This document shows, piece by piece, positions 57,342-64,000 of a stretch of DNA of 64,000 nucleotides (the first letter of the stretch is position 1; every line of letters starts with the position of its first letter). Below the pieces are notes generated by a model. The model did no database searches. It was not told where the DNA came from and was given only the letters and a program-made list of their open reading frames with translations. The position numbers and the translations under genes are program-made. This stretch comes from Lentzea atacamensis (lineage in GTDB: Bacteria > Actinomycetota > Actinomycetes > Mycobacteriales > Pseudonocardiaceae), in contig NZ_QLTT01000019.1 of NCBI RefSeq assembly GCF_003269295.1, positions 1-64,000 of the forward strand. Direction: 5' to 3'.

Positions 57342-58352
57342 GTGGCTGCTGCGAAGTCGAAGGCGATCGAGCTCGAGGTCGGTGACCAGCTGGTGCGGGT
57401 GTCCAACCCGGACAAGCCCTACTTCCCCGCGCGGGGCATCACGAAGGGTCAGGTGGTCGAGTACTACCGCACCGTGGCGCCCGTGCTGTTGTCGGTGCTG
57501 AGGGACCGCCCCGTCGTGCTGAAGCGCTACGTCGACGGCGTCGAGGGCGAGGCGTTCTACCAGAAGCGCGCGCCCAAGGGCGCACCTCCGTACGTCGAGA
57601 CCGTGCAGGTCCGCTTCCCGTCCGGCCGTCCGGCCGACGAGATCTGCCCGACCTCCGAGGCCGTGATCGTGTGGGCCGCCAACCTCGGCACCTTCGACTT
57701 CCACCCGTGGCCCGTCCGTCGTCCTGACGTAGACCACCCCGACGAGCTCCGCATCGACCTGGACCCGCAGCCGGGCACGGACTTCTCCGACGCCGCTCGG
57801 GTGGCTTCGGTGCTGCGCGAAGTGCTGGCCGACGCGGGCCTGACCGGTTATCCCAAGACCTCCGGTGGCCGCGGCATCCACGTCGCCGTGCGAATCCGCC
57901 CCGAATGGGACTTCATCGACGTCCGGCACGCGGTGATCGCTCTGGCGCGAGAGGTGGAGAAACGCGCGCCTTCTCTGGCGACCTCGGCGTGGTGGAAGGA
58001 AGAACGCGGTTCGCGCGTCTTCATCGACTTCAACCAGGCGGCCCGTGACCGCACGATCGCCTCGGCCTGGTCGGTGCGGGGAACTCCGCGCGCCACCGTC
58101 TCGACTCCGGTCACGTGGGATGAACTGTCCACTGTGGATCCCGATGACTTCGACGTGCTGACCGTGCCGAAGTATTTGGAGGAGCGCGGTGATCCGCATT
58201 CGGGGCTGGACTCCGAGGCGTTCGGCATCGAGACCCTGCTGGAGTGGTACGCGGCTGATCCGCGCGGTGAGATGCCGTACCCGCCGGACTACCCGAAGAT
58301 GCCGGGCGAGCCGATGCGCGTGCAGCCGTCGCGGGCGCGCAAACAGGAGTGA
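57342..58352 (+). CDS. Stand-alone LigD-type NHEJ polymerase/primase domain protein
   Basis: This 336-residue archaeo-eukaryotic-primase-like enzyme has VRVSNPDKPYFPARGITKGQ near the N-terminus, the catalytic DxD in LRIDLDPQPGTDFSDAA (about residues 137-139), the SGGRGIHVAVRI loop and the third Asp in RVFIDFNQAARDRTIASAWS. As part of LigD or alone, such domains add ribonucleotides or fill gaps at broken ends during non-homologous end joining with Ku. No Ku, ligase or phosphoesterase gene is present in the window, so this is a separate polymerase, as in several actinomycetes. The GTG start follows the TetR gene closely. Confidence 0.92.
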   Translation: MAAAKSKAIELEVGDQLVRVSNPDKPYFPARGITKGQVVEYYRTVAPVLLSVLRDRPVVLKRYVDGVEGEAFYQKRAPKGAPPYVETVQVRFPSGRPADEICPTSEAVIVWAANLGTFDFHPWPVRRPDVDHPDELRIDLDPQPGTDFSDAARVASVLREVLADAGLTGYPKTSGGRGIHVAVRIRPEWDFIDVRHAVIALAREVEKRAPSLATSAWWKEERGSRVFIDFNQAARDRTIASAWSVRGTPRATVSTPVTWDELSTVDPDDFDVLTVPKYLEERGDPHSGLDSEAFGIETLLEWYAADPRGEMPYPPDYPKMPGEPMRVQPSRARKQE

Positions 58353-58413
58353 CGAGCGACCGTCGTGAGCTGCTGAACTGCAATTCGGTTGCCCGACGGG
58401 TGATGATCACCGC

Positions 58414-59220
58414 GTGGAACCTGACGGTGAGCTGTTGCGTGACCGCCTTGGCCTGCGTGGCGACGTGGTGCGGTTCGAGGAGGGCTCGTTGCCCGTCTTC
58501 GCCATCGGTGACGACCTGGTGCTGAAGCTGTGGCCGCCGGAGCACCACGACGAGGTGCCGACCGAGGTCGCGGTGATGGAGGCGTTGCACGGCAGGCTGC
58601 CGGTGCCGACTCCGGAGCTGCACGACACCGGTGTGCTCGGCGAGTGGGCTTACGTGCTGATGTCGCGGTTGCACGGCGAGGAGCCCGACGTGCCGGACGT
58701 CGAGATCAGTGCTCAGGTCGGTGAGGTGCTGGCGGCGTTGCACGAGATCGCGCCGCCGGAGGTGCTGGAGCCGGGGAACTGGGCGGCGTTCGTGGCCGAG
58801 CAGAAGGCCGGATGTGTTGCGCAGCAAGAGAAGCGGAAACTGCCGGAGCGGTGGCTGGAGCAGATTCCTGAGTTCCTCGACAGCGTGGATCTCGGGGAGC
58901 CGCGGCCGGTGTTGCTGCACACCGAGGTCATGAACGTGCACCTGTTGCAGCAGAACGGGAAGCTGTCGGGACTCTTCGACTTCGAGCCGGCCATGCGCGG
59001 GGCGTTCGAGTACGAGTTCGTCGGCGCGGGGATCTTCGTGACGAAGGGCGACCGCCGGTGCTGGAAGGCGATGGTCGACGCGTACGGGCGGGTGCCGGAC
59101 CCGCGGCGGGTGATGGCTTACACGCTGCTGCACGTGTACAGCAATGTGCCGTGGTTCATGAAAGACATGCCGGAGGCCGACACGCTCGACGAACTCGCCG
59201 TCCGGTGGTTCTCGGAGTGA
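58414..59220 (+). CDS. Aminoglycoside-phosphotransferase-family kinase
   Basis: This 268-residue protein has a kinase-like fold: FAIGDDLVLKLWPPEH supplies the ATP-binding Lys and AVMEALHGRLPVPTPELHD the helix C region. LLHTEVMNVHLLQQNGK is in the catalytic-loop position, and GLFDFEPAMRG is the metal-binding Asp segment. The loop has Glu where Asp is usual (HxD) and His where Asn is usual; this variation recurs in actinobacterial members but may change activity. The substrate is unknown, so antibiotic resistance should not be assumed. It starts at GTG 58414. Confidence 0.8.
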   Translation: MEPDGELLRDRLGLRGDVVRFEEGSLPVFAIGDDLVLKLWPPEHHDEVPTEVAVMEALHGRLPVPTPELHDTGVLGEWAYVLMSRLHGEEPDVPDVEISAQVGEVLAALHEIAPPEVLEPGNWAAFVAEQKAGCVAQQEKRKLPERWLEQIPEFLDSVDLGEPRPVLLHTEVMNVHLLQQNGKLSGLFDFEPAMRGAFEYEFVGAGIFVTKGDRRCWKAMVDAYGRVPDPRRVMAYTLLHVYSNVPWFMKDMPEADTLDELAVRWFSE

Positions 59221-59293
59221 GCCAACCGGCTGTATCGGGGACTGATCCAGCTGCCGGCCTCGTAGAATGTGGGGAACGCGAGAGGAGGTCGCC

Positions 59294-59494
59294 GTGTCCC
59301 AGCCCTATGTCGTGCGGTACGTCGGCGGTCCCCTCGACGGCCGGGTCGACTCGTTGCCGTCAGCTCCGGAGGATCCGAAGCTGACCGTGACGCACGTGCA
59401 CCTGCACGGCGGACCCAAGATCGTGCACATCTACGACCTGTCGTACGCGGTCGAGTACGGGTGTGAGTACCGGCTGCGCGCCGAGGAAGCCTGA
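59294..59494 (+). CDS. Small conserved protein, 66 residues
   Basis: This small soluble protein (SQPYVVRYVGGPLDGRVDSL, then LTVTHVHLHGGPKIVHIYDL) looks all-beta. GTG 59294 has GGAGG six bases upstream, and the 27-base in-frame leader before it is not needed. I recognise no named family. It lies between the phosphotransferase and the DUF1996 gene, on the same strand but with gaps on both sides. Confidence 0.75.
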   Translation: MSQPYVVRYVGGPLDGRVDSLPSAPEDPKLTVTHVHLHGGPKIVHIYDLSYAVEYGCEYRLRAEEA

Positions 59495-59542
59495 GCGATC
59501 CTCACGTGGACATGTACAGGCAATAGGGTTTACCGTTTGTCA

Positions 59543-59556
59543 TGAGAGCGCTCTCA
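59543..59556. promoter_or_regulatory. LacI/CebR-like operator
   Basis: TGAGAGCGCTCTCA is a perfect 14-base palindrome. It differs from the CebR cellobiose-response box TGGGAGCGCTCCCA only at the third base of each arm. It lies 27 bases before the DUF1996 start, overlapping the likely promoter. Confidence 0.75.
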
Positions 59557-59582
59557 CACACTGTGGTGCGAGAGGAGTTTCC

Positions 59583-60497
59583 ATGCACGTGCGGATTCGA
59601 GGAGCGATCGGCATCGCGGCGGTGGCGATGTCGCTCGTGGCGGCCGGGCTGGTCGTCGGGCAGCCGGGGGTGTCCCACGCGGGACACGGTCACGTCTACA
59701 GCGCTGAGCAGGCGCGGGCCATGGCCGAGCAGCAGGCGATACCGGGATCCGAGTTCCGGGTGACCTGCGCGGCCAGTCATCGCGGGCAGGATGACCCGAT
59801 CGTGTTCCAGAACCAGTCGGGTGTCTCGCACATGCACGAGTTCTTCGGCAACCGGACGACGAACGCGTTCTCGACGCTGACGTCGTTGCGCGCGGGGGCG
59901 ACGAACTGCAATCCGGTGTCGGACAAGTCGGCGTACTGGGTGCCGACGCTGTACAAGAACGGACAACCCGTCGCGCCCGACAGCGTGACGATCTACTACC
60001 AGGGCATTCACGACCGGGAGAAGGCGGTCGCGCACCCGCAGGGGCTGCGGTACGTGGTGGGCAACGCGAAGGCGGCGTCGGCTGCCGAAAATCCGGCCGC
60101 GCGGTGGTCGTGCACCACGCAGTCGCCGTCCAGCCGAGACTTCCTGGTCTGCCCGCCGGGCACGAAGGTCGAGACCTATCTGGACTTCCCGACGTGCTGG
60201 AACGGACGGGACCTCGACTCGCCGAACCACCGGGACCACATGGCGTTCGCGGTCGGGCTGGTCTGCCCGCCGTCGCACCCGGTGGTGGTGCCGCGGCTGG
60301 AGTTCCTGATCACCTATCCGGTGAACGGGACCGGGTTGTCATTGGGAGGCACGCGCAACGGGGTGAACGTGACCAGCGCGCCCGGCTACACGTTCCACGG
60401 TGACTTCATGAACGCGTGGGATCCGGCGGAACTGCAACGGCGCGTCAGGAACTGCATCAACGCCGGCTACATCTGCGGAACCGACGGCAACCCGTAA
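59583..60497 (+). CDS. Secreted DUF1996 protein
   Basis: This 304-residue extracellular protein has a signal peptide (GAIGIAAVAMSLVAAGLVVG up to about SHAGHG). The DUF1996 landmarks follow: DDPIVFQNQSGVSHMHEFFG, SDKSAYWVPTLYKNGQPVAP, LVCPPGTKVETYLDFPTCWN, DLDSPNHRDHMAF and YTFHGDFMNAWDP. The His-rich positions (HMHEFFG, DHMAF, FHGDF) could bind a metal. Fungal relatives are linked to wall glycans, and the bacterial role is not established. A CebR-like operator upstream suggests expression with cellulose or glucan breakdown. GAGAGGAG precedes ATG 59583. Confidence 0.88.
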   Translation: MHVRIRGAIGIAAVAMSLVAAGLVVGQPGVSHAGHGHVYSAEQARAMAEQQAIPGSEFRVTCAASHRGQDDPIVFQNQSGVSHMHEFFGNRTTNAFSTLTSLRAGATNCNPVSDKSAYWVPTLYKNGQPVAPDSVTIYYQGIHDREKAVAHPQGLRYVVGNAKAASAAENPAARWSCTTQSPSSRDFLVCPPGTKVETYLDFPTCWNGRDLDSPNHRDHMAFAVGLVCPPSHPVVVPRLEFLITYPVNGTGLSLGGTRNGVNVTSAPGYTFHGDFMNAWDPAELQRRVRNCINAGYICGTDGNP

Positions 60498-60586
60498 AAA
60501 GATCTTGCTGCCGACCCGGTGCTCAGAATTGTCAGGGGTGTAGGGCATGCTGGGGCACAGGTGTTCGAATGGCGGGAGGCAGCGCG

Positions 60587-61276
60587 ATGGCGAAGAAGAG
60601 CGGGCTGTCGGCGGACGACGTCGACAGCCTGCGCTCGCAGCTGGACGGAGGCACCCAGCCGCTGGTGTGGTTCACGGCGGCCGCGGTGGGCATGGAGGCG
60701 GGGAGGTCGGCGAAGGTTCTCTCGTTCACCGAACCGGAGGAGGGCGATTTCATCCAGGTGCGCCCGACCGGGTCGAAGGACGAGATGTCGTTCTCGCCGG
60801 CGGAACTGACGCTGGAGAAGCCCCCGCCGCGCAAGAAGCCGGCGGCCCCGCCTCCTGCGCCACCGGAGCCGCCGCGAGAGACTGAGATCCTCTACCCCTA
60901 CGTTCCGGAGGCGCCGGTGAAGCCCGCGGCCCCCAAGCCGAAACCCGCTGCCGCCCCCGCCGCCGCCGAGCCGGCGCCGGCGAAGCCCGCGCGCAAGCCG
61001 GCCAAGGGCGCCACACCCGAGGTCACCGTCACGCTGGTGGCGGTGGGCGAGGGCGAGTGGACGGTGGAGGTGCTGCAGGGCACCCGCAGGGCGGTCCGCC
61101 CGACCCCGGTGTCGCCGGCCGCCGTGGCCCAGGCCGCGAAGCTGCTCACCCCCGAGGTCGCCGAGATCGTCGAGGGCGTCCTGAACGCGGCGCGTGCTCA
61201 GCAGCTGGCGCGTGTGGAGCAGTTGCGGGCCGAATTGGAGGCAGCTCAGAAAGCGCTGGAGGATCTGGGCGCGTAG
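60587..61276 (+). CDS. Hypothetical protein with Pro/Ala linker and coiled-coil end
   Basis: This 229-residue cytoplasmic protein has an N-terminal globular part (LSADDVDSLRSQLDGGTQPL, VWFTAAAVGMEAGRSAKVLS). A low-complexity Pro/Ala/Lys linker (about 82-140), a short beta domain (VTVTLVAVGEGEWTVEVLQG) and a charged helix (LARVEQLRAELEAAQKALED) follow. GGGAGG seven bases upstream supports ATG 60587. The architecture suggests a scaffold or translation/cell-surface-independent adaptor, but I do not recognise it. Confidence 0.75.
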   Translation: MAKKSGLSADDVDSLRSQLDGGTQPLVWFTAAAVGMEAGRSAKVLSFTEPEEGDFIQVRPTGSKDEMSFSPAELTLEKPPPRKKPAAPPPAPPEPPRETEILYPYVPEAPVKPAAPKPKPAAAPAAAEPAPAKPARKPAKGATPEVTVTLVAVGEGEWTVEVLQGTRRAVRPTPVSPAAVAQAAKLLTPEVAEIVEGVLNAARAQQLARVEQLRAELEAAQKALEDLGA

Positions 61277-61414
61277 CGCGGTCACACGCTGCGACGCCCC
61301 GGTGGTTGTGCCGTCGCGTTCGGGTGAGAGGACTTCCCACGGCTGGTGCCGGGGCGGACCGTGGGATGCGCGGAGGTCCCGCGCAGGTCCGGCTTGGAGT
61401 ACGGGGAGGCCCTG

Positions 61415-61480
61415 ATGGGTACGTGTGGGTGCTGTTCCGGGTGCACGGGTCCCGGCTGCGGCTGCTGTTCGAGCTGCTGA
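61415..61480 (+). CDS. 21-residue peptide with eight cysteines
   Basis: ATG 61415, five bases after GGGGAGG, opens a 21-codon frame reading MGTCGCCSGCTGPG followed by CGCCSSC and a TGA at 61478. Eight Cys (positions 4, 6, 7, 10, 15, 17, 18, 21) alternate with Gly, Ser and Thr. A strong GC hairpin begins 14 bases after the stop. The ribosome site, tight frame and hairpin argue for a real gene rather than chance. Composition suggests a metallothionein-like metal binder or a precursor of a modified peptide, like the Cys-rich tails encoded at 40-42 kb. No homologue comes to mind. Confidence 0.55.
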   Translation: MGTCGCCSGCTGPGCGCCSSC

Positions 61481-61493
61481 CACAAGATTCGCT

Positions 61494-61532
61494 CGGGGAG
61501 CGTCCCGCGATCTGGCCGCGGGAGGCTCCCCG
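61494..61532 (+). terminator. Strong hairpin after the Cys-rich peptide
   Basis: CGGGGAGC pairs with GCTCCCCG and, inside it, CCCGCG with CGCGGG around a 7-base loop. No T-run follows, but GC-rich actinomycete terminators often lack one. It also lies 35 bases past the convergent hydrolase stop. Confidence 0.65.
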
Positions 61533-61566
61533 CCGTCGTTCCCCAGAAGGATCAGGCCGGGCAGGG

Positions 61567-63099
61567 TCAGGGCGGGCAGACCGTGCCGTTCGACGGCACC
61601 TTCGCGTCGATCAGGTAGTCGCGCACCGCCGTCGTGGCACAGCCCGACTTCGTCAGCGCCCCGTGACCGCTGCCCTGCCAGCCGATCAACACCGACCCCG
61701 GCAGCCGCTGCGCCGTGTGCTCGGTCCCGGACGCGGGCGTCGAGACGTCGTTGGCCGTGCTGAGCACGACGATCGGCGGCGCGCTCTTCAACGGGTCGAG
61801 CTTCTCGGCCTTGGGCGCCGGGAACGGGGTGCACTGCAGCAGCTTGCGGGCGAACAGCGCGCCGAACATCGCGTACTTGCCCTGCCAGTCGGCGGTCAGC
61901 GCCTTCACCCGATCCGGTGGGATGCGGGTCGCGGTGTCGTTGCAGCCGATGATCAGTCCCGCGTCGAAGCGCGGCGGGTTCTCGTCGAGGTCGTTCACCA
62001 GCGGGTCGAGCAGTGAGAACAGGCCGCTGCCGTCGCCGGCGCGAGCCTTCACCAGCGCGTCGGCCAGCTGGGGCCAGCGCGAGCGGTCCGCCAGACCGGT
62101 CAGGATCGCGTTCAGCGCGGAGCCGGGCGTGAGGTCCACGTACTCGCCGCGCAGCCGTCCGGACCGCAGCTGGGTCAGCAGCGCCTGGACGTCCTCGCGC
62201 GGGTTCGCCAGCGCGCAGCCGCGGATCTTGCAGTCGCGGGCGAACGCCTCGAACGCCGCCTCGGACGCCGCGGCACGCGACTCCAGGACGCCGGCCTGGT
62301 CGAGCGCGGGGTCGGGGGCGCCGTCCAGCACGACGCGGCCGATGCGGTTCGGGTAGCGCTGGGCGTAGGTCGTGAGGACGCGCGAGCCCTCGCCCAGCCC
62401 GATGGCGTTGAGCCGGTCGGTGCCGAGGTAGTCGCGGAGCCGTTCGAGGTCGGCGGCCGCGCGCCACGAGTCGAACGCGGTCAGCCTGCCTTCGAGGTCG
62501 AGCACGCACTCCTGCGCCGCGTCACCGGCGGCGACGACGAGGCTCGACTGCTCGGCCTCCGCGGGGTCGTACTCGACGAGCTGCGAGCGGGTCGCCGGCG
62601 GCACGCACGACATGCCGTCCGAACGGCCGGTGCCGCGCCGGTCCACGCCGATGATCGTGTAGGTGCTGAGGATCTCCTTGGGCAACGCCGCCGCGAGCCG
62701 CGCGGCCTTCATCGTGCCCGGCTCGCCACCGGGGTCGTTGACCACGACCAGCGCGCTCTTGCCCGTGCCGACGCGCATCAGCGCGAGACCGAGCGTGCCC
62801 CGCCCGGGACGTCCCGGCGGGTCCAGCACGACGGTCATGCGCGCGCATTCGTACGTTTGATCGCCCTGGGGAGCATCGGCGCCGAGGCGGTCCTTCATCT
62901 GCTCGTTGCACGGCGACCAGCCCAGCGAGTCCGTCCGGTACTGGCTGAGCGGCGGCACGGGCTGCGGCCCCGCGAGCGCGCTCTGGTCGACGGGCTGGTT
63001 CTCCTCGCCCTTGACCGCGATCACCGGCCGGGTCGAGGGTCCCGCGCTGCACGCCGTCAGCACGCTCACTGCCAGTAGGACCAAGGCAGCGCGACGCAC
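61567..63099 (-). CDS. Alpha/beta-hydrolase-like lipoprotein lacking the nucleophile Ser
   Basis: This 510-residue exported protein has a lipobox signal (ALVLLAVSVLTACSAG) that should anchor it to the outer face of the membrane. The fold is that of SlpD/E-type tripeptidyl aminopeptidases: LVVVNDPGGEPG and IIGVDRRGTGRSDGMSC, then the elbow, and C-terminal IVVLSTANDVSTPASG and GSGHGALTKSGCATTAVRDY (Asp and His). The elbow reads IGLGEGSRVLTTYAQRYPNR. Active relatives have GxSYG at this spot, so the nucleophile Ser is replaced by Gly. It is probably a binding or chaperone-like pseudoenzyme. The flanking strands are well conserved. Confidence 0.87.
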   Translation of the reverse strand: MRRAALVLLAVSVLTACSAGPSTRPVIAVKGEENQPVDQSALAGPQPVPPLSQYRTDSLGWSPCNEQMKDRLGADAPQGDQTYECARMTVVLDPPGRPGRGTLGLALMRVGTGKSALVVVNDPGGEPGTMKAARLAAALPKEILSTYTIIGVDRRGTGRSDGMSCVPPATRSQLVEYDPAEAEQSSLVVAAGDAAQECVLDLEGRLTAFDSWRAAADLERLRDYLGTDRLNAIGLGEGSRVLTTYAQRYPNRIGRVVLDGAPDPALDQAGVLESRAAASEAAFEAFARDCKIRGCALANPREDVQALLTQLRSGRLRGEYVDLTPGSALNAILTGLADRSRWPQLADALVKARAGDGSGLFSLLDPLVNDLDENPPRFDAGLIIGCNDTATRIPPDRVKALTADWQGKYAMFGALFARKLLQCTPFPAPKAEKLDPLKSAPPIVVLSTANDVSTPASGTEHTAQRLPGSVLIGWQGSGHGALTKSGCATTAVRDYLIDAKVPSNGTVCPP

Positions 63100-63248
63100 A
63101 GATGTCCCTCACTCTCGTTCACTCTCAGGGGGAGCTGAGCGTCGCACGTCAGAGGTGAGAACGCGGTAAGTGAGGTCCCTGTGTGCTGGCTCACCGGCAC
63201 GCATATATGGGATGCCCCGCGCGACAGCCCTGAGTGAGGATGGGAGCC

Positions 63249-64000
63249 ATGGCTCACGCTGATCGGCTTCCCGCCGCCAGGCTCGTCGGCGGCATCCCGC
63301 CGACGGCGCTCGTGCTGCTCGGCATCGTCAGCGTGCAGGTGGGCGCGGCCCTCGCGAAGCAGCTGTTCACGGTCGCGGGCGCGGCAGGCACGGTGACGCT
63401 GCGGCTGGTCGTCGCCGCGATCGTGCTGGTCGCGATCTGGCGGCCGTCGCTGCGCCTGGACCGCCGCACACTTGCGGTCGTCCTGACCTACGGCGTGGTG
63501 CTCGCCGCGATGAACCTCTGCTTCTACTTCGCGCTCGAACGCATCCCGCTCGGCGCCGCGGTGACGATCGAATTCCTCGGCCCGCTGGCGGTGGCCGTCG
63601 CGGGTTCGCGGCGCTGGCTCGACGGCGTGTGGGTGCTGCTCGCGGGCGTCGGCGTGGTGCTGCTGACGCGGGTGCAGGGCGGTCTGGCGTTGTCGGGCGT
63701 GCTGTTCGCGCTGGCCGCCGGTGCGTGCTGGGCGGCGTACATCCTGGTGACGGCCAAGCTCGGCAGCAAGACCACCGACGGCAAGGGCCTCGCTCTGGCG
63801 ATGGTGGTGGGGTCGGCGGTCGCGTTGCCGTTCGGCGTCTCGTCCGCCGGTACCGCGATGCTGGACCCTGTCGTGCTGGCGGCGGCGTTCGCGGTGGCCT
63901 TGATGTCGTCGGTGATCCCGTACTCGCTGGAGCTGGAAGCGTTGCGGCGCATGCCTCCGCGGGTGTTCGGGATCCTGATGTCGCTGGAACCGGCCGTGGC
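63249..64000 (+). CDS. EamA/RhtA-like exporter, cut by the window end
   Basis: The frame opens at ATG 63249 behind GGATGGGAG and runs past the window edge, giving 250 residues here against about 290 for the family. Hydrophobic helices follow one another (PTALVLLGIVSVQVGAALAK, LRLVVAAIVLVAIW, VVLTYGVVLAAMNLCFYFAL, AAVTIEFLGPLAVAVAGS, GVWVLLAGVGVVLLTRV, LSGVLFALAAGACWAAYIL). ERIPLGAAVTIEFLGPL is characteristic of RhtA-type threonine/homoserine exporters within the drug/metabolite transporter superfamily. It is divergent from the hydrolase-like lipoprotein gene, with 149 bases between starts. The substrate is not certain. Confidence 0.9.
   Translation, partial: MAHADRLPAARLVGGIPPTALVLLGIVSVQVGAALAKQLFTVAGAAGTVTLRLVVAAIVLVAIWRPSLRLDRRTLAVVLTYGVVLAAMNLCFYFALERIPLGAAVTIEFLGPLAVAVAGSRRWLDGVWVLLAGVGVVLLTRVQGGLALSGVLFALAAGACWAAYILVTAKLGSKTTDGKGLALAMVVGSAVALPFGVSSAGTAMLDPVVLAAAFAVALMSSVIPYSLELEALRRMPPRVFGILMSLEPAV

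Noticed and set aside
1..64000. tRNA genes, insertion sequences or prophage genes
   Set aside because: I read for cloverleaf ends, transposase motifs and phage structural genes by eye and saw none. A covariance-model or profile search could still find a diverged one.

Overview
The window is high-GC DNA with strongly GC-biased third codon positions, frequent GTG starts and many 4-base stop/start overlaps. It carries coproporphyrin-type heme genes (hemE, hemG, hemQ), an SsgA-like sporulation/division regulator, a DUF3000 protein, LuxR-type ATPase regulators and XRE/NB-ARC/TPR proteins. Together these point to a filamentous actinomycete, probably Pseudonocardiaceae. It opens with the 3' end of a 5S rRNA gene and its terminator, so it lies just downstream of an rRNA operon. 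I saw no tRNA gene, CRISPR array or intact insertion sequence.

Region 0.2-13 kb is accessory in character: small unknowns, a MazG-like pyrophosphohydrolase, an NmrA-like reductase, a HIRAN-like membrane protein, a broken membrane-protein gene beside an XRE/ImmA-like regulator, a broken EACC1-like gene and an orphan Vsr endonuclease. It ends in a tight four-gene minus-strand operon: a zinc-hook AAA ATPase, a small protein, an Mre11/SbcD/YhaO-like nuclease and a YhaN-like membrane-anchored SMC-type ATPase. The operon looks like a DNA repair or defence machine. Region 13-22 kb holds a secreted I36-type inhibitor, two DUF72 proteins, arylamine N-acetyltransferase, a frameshifted secreted GH5 enzyme, PadR plus a flavin monooxygenase, a Phd/VapC-type toxin-antitoxin pair, a broken HAD gene and a cytochrome P450.

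Region 22-36 kb is more core: a fadB-fadA beta-oxidation pair, an ABA4-like/membrane pair divergent from a MerR regulator, remnants of an epimerase and an AraC regulator, a GNAT, ribonuclease D, a response regulator, a dipeptidase, DUF3000 and hemE-hemG-hemQ. Region 36-43 kb has a large subtilase and then a cassette of three TIGR04222-type membrane proteins with Cys/Ser/Gly-rich tails, a DUF692 (MNIO) oxygenase and a small SCO6045-like partner. This cassette is the best candidate for an undescribed peptide- or protein-tail modification system.

Region 43-57 kb has msrB, an asparaginase divergent from a GntR regulator across a perfect palindrome, two tandem XRE/NB-ARC/TPR proteins, an SsgA-like protein, a LuxR-type ATPase regulator, a small LuxR regulator and an acyl-CoA dehydrogenase/MaoC-like cluster under a divergent TetR gene with a clear operator. 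Region 57-64 kb has a stand-alone LigD-type polymerase, a phosphotransferase, a DUF1996 secreted protein behind a LacI/CebR-like operator, an unannotated 21-residue peptide with eight cysteines, an alpha/beta-hydrolase lipoprotein lacking its nucleophile serine, and the start of an EamA/RhtA-like exporter cut by the window edge.

At least six single-base frame breaks fall in four otherwise well-conserved genes. Either several accessory genes are decaying or the assembly has residual indel errors, and the sequence alone cannot decide between them.
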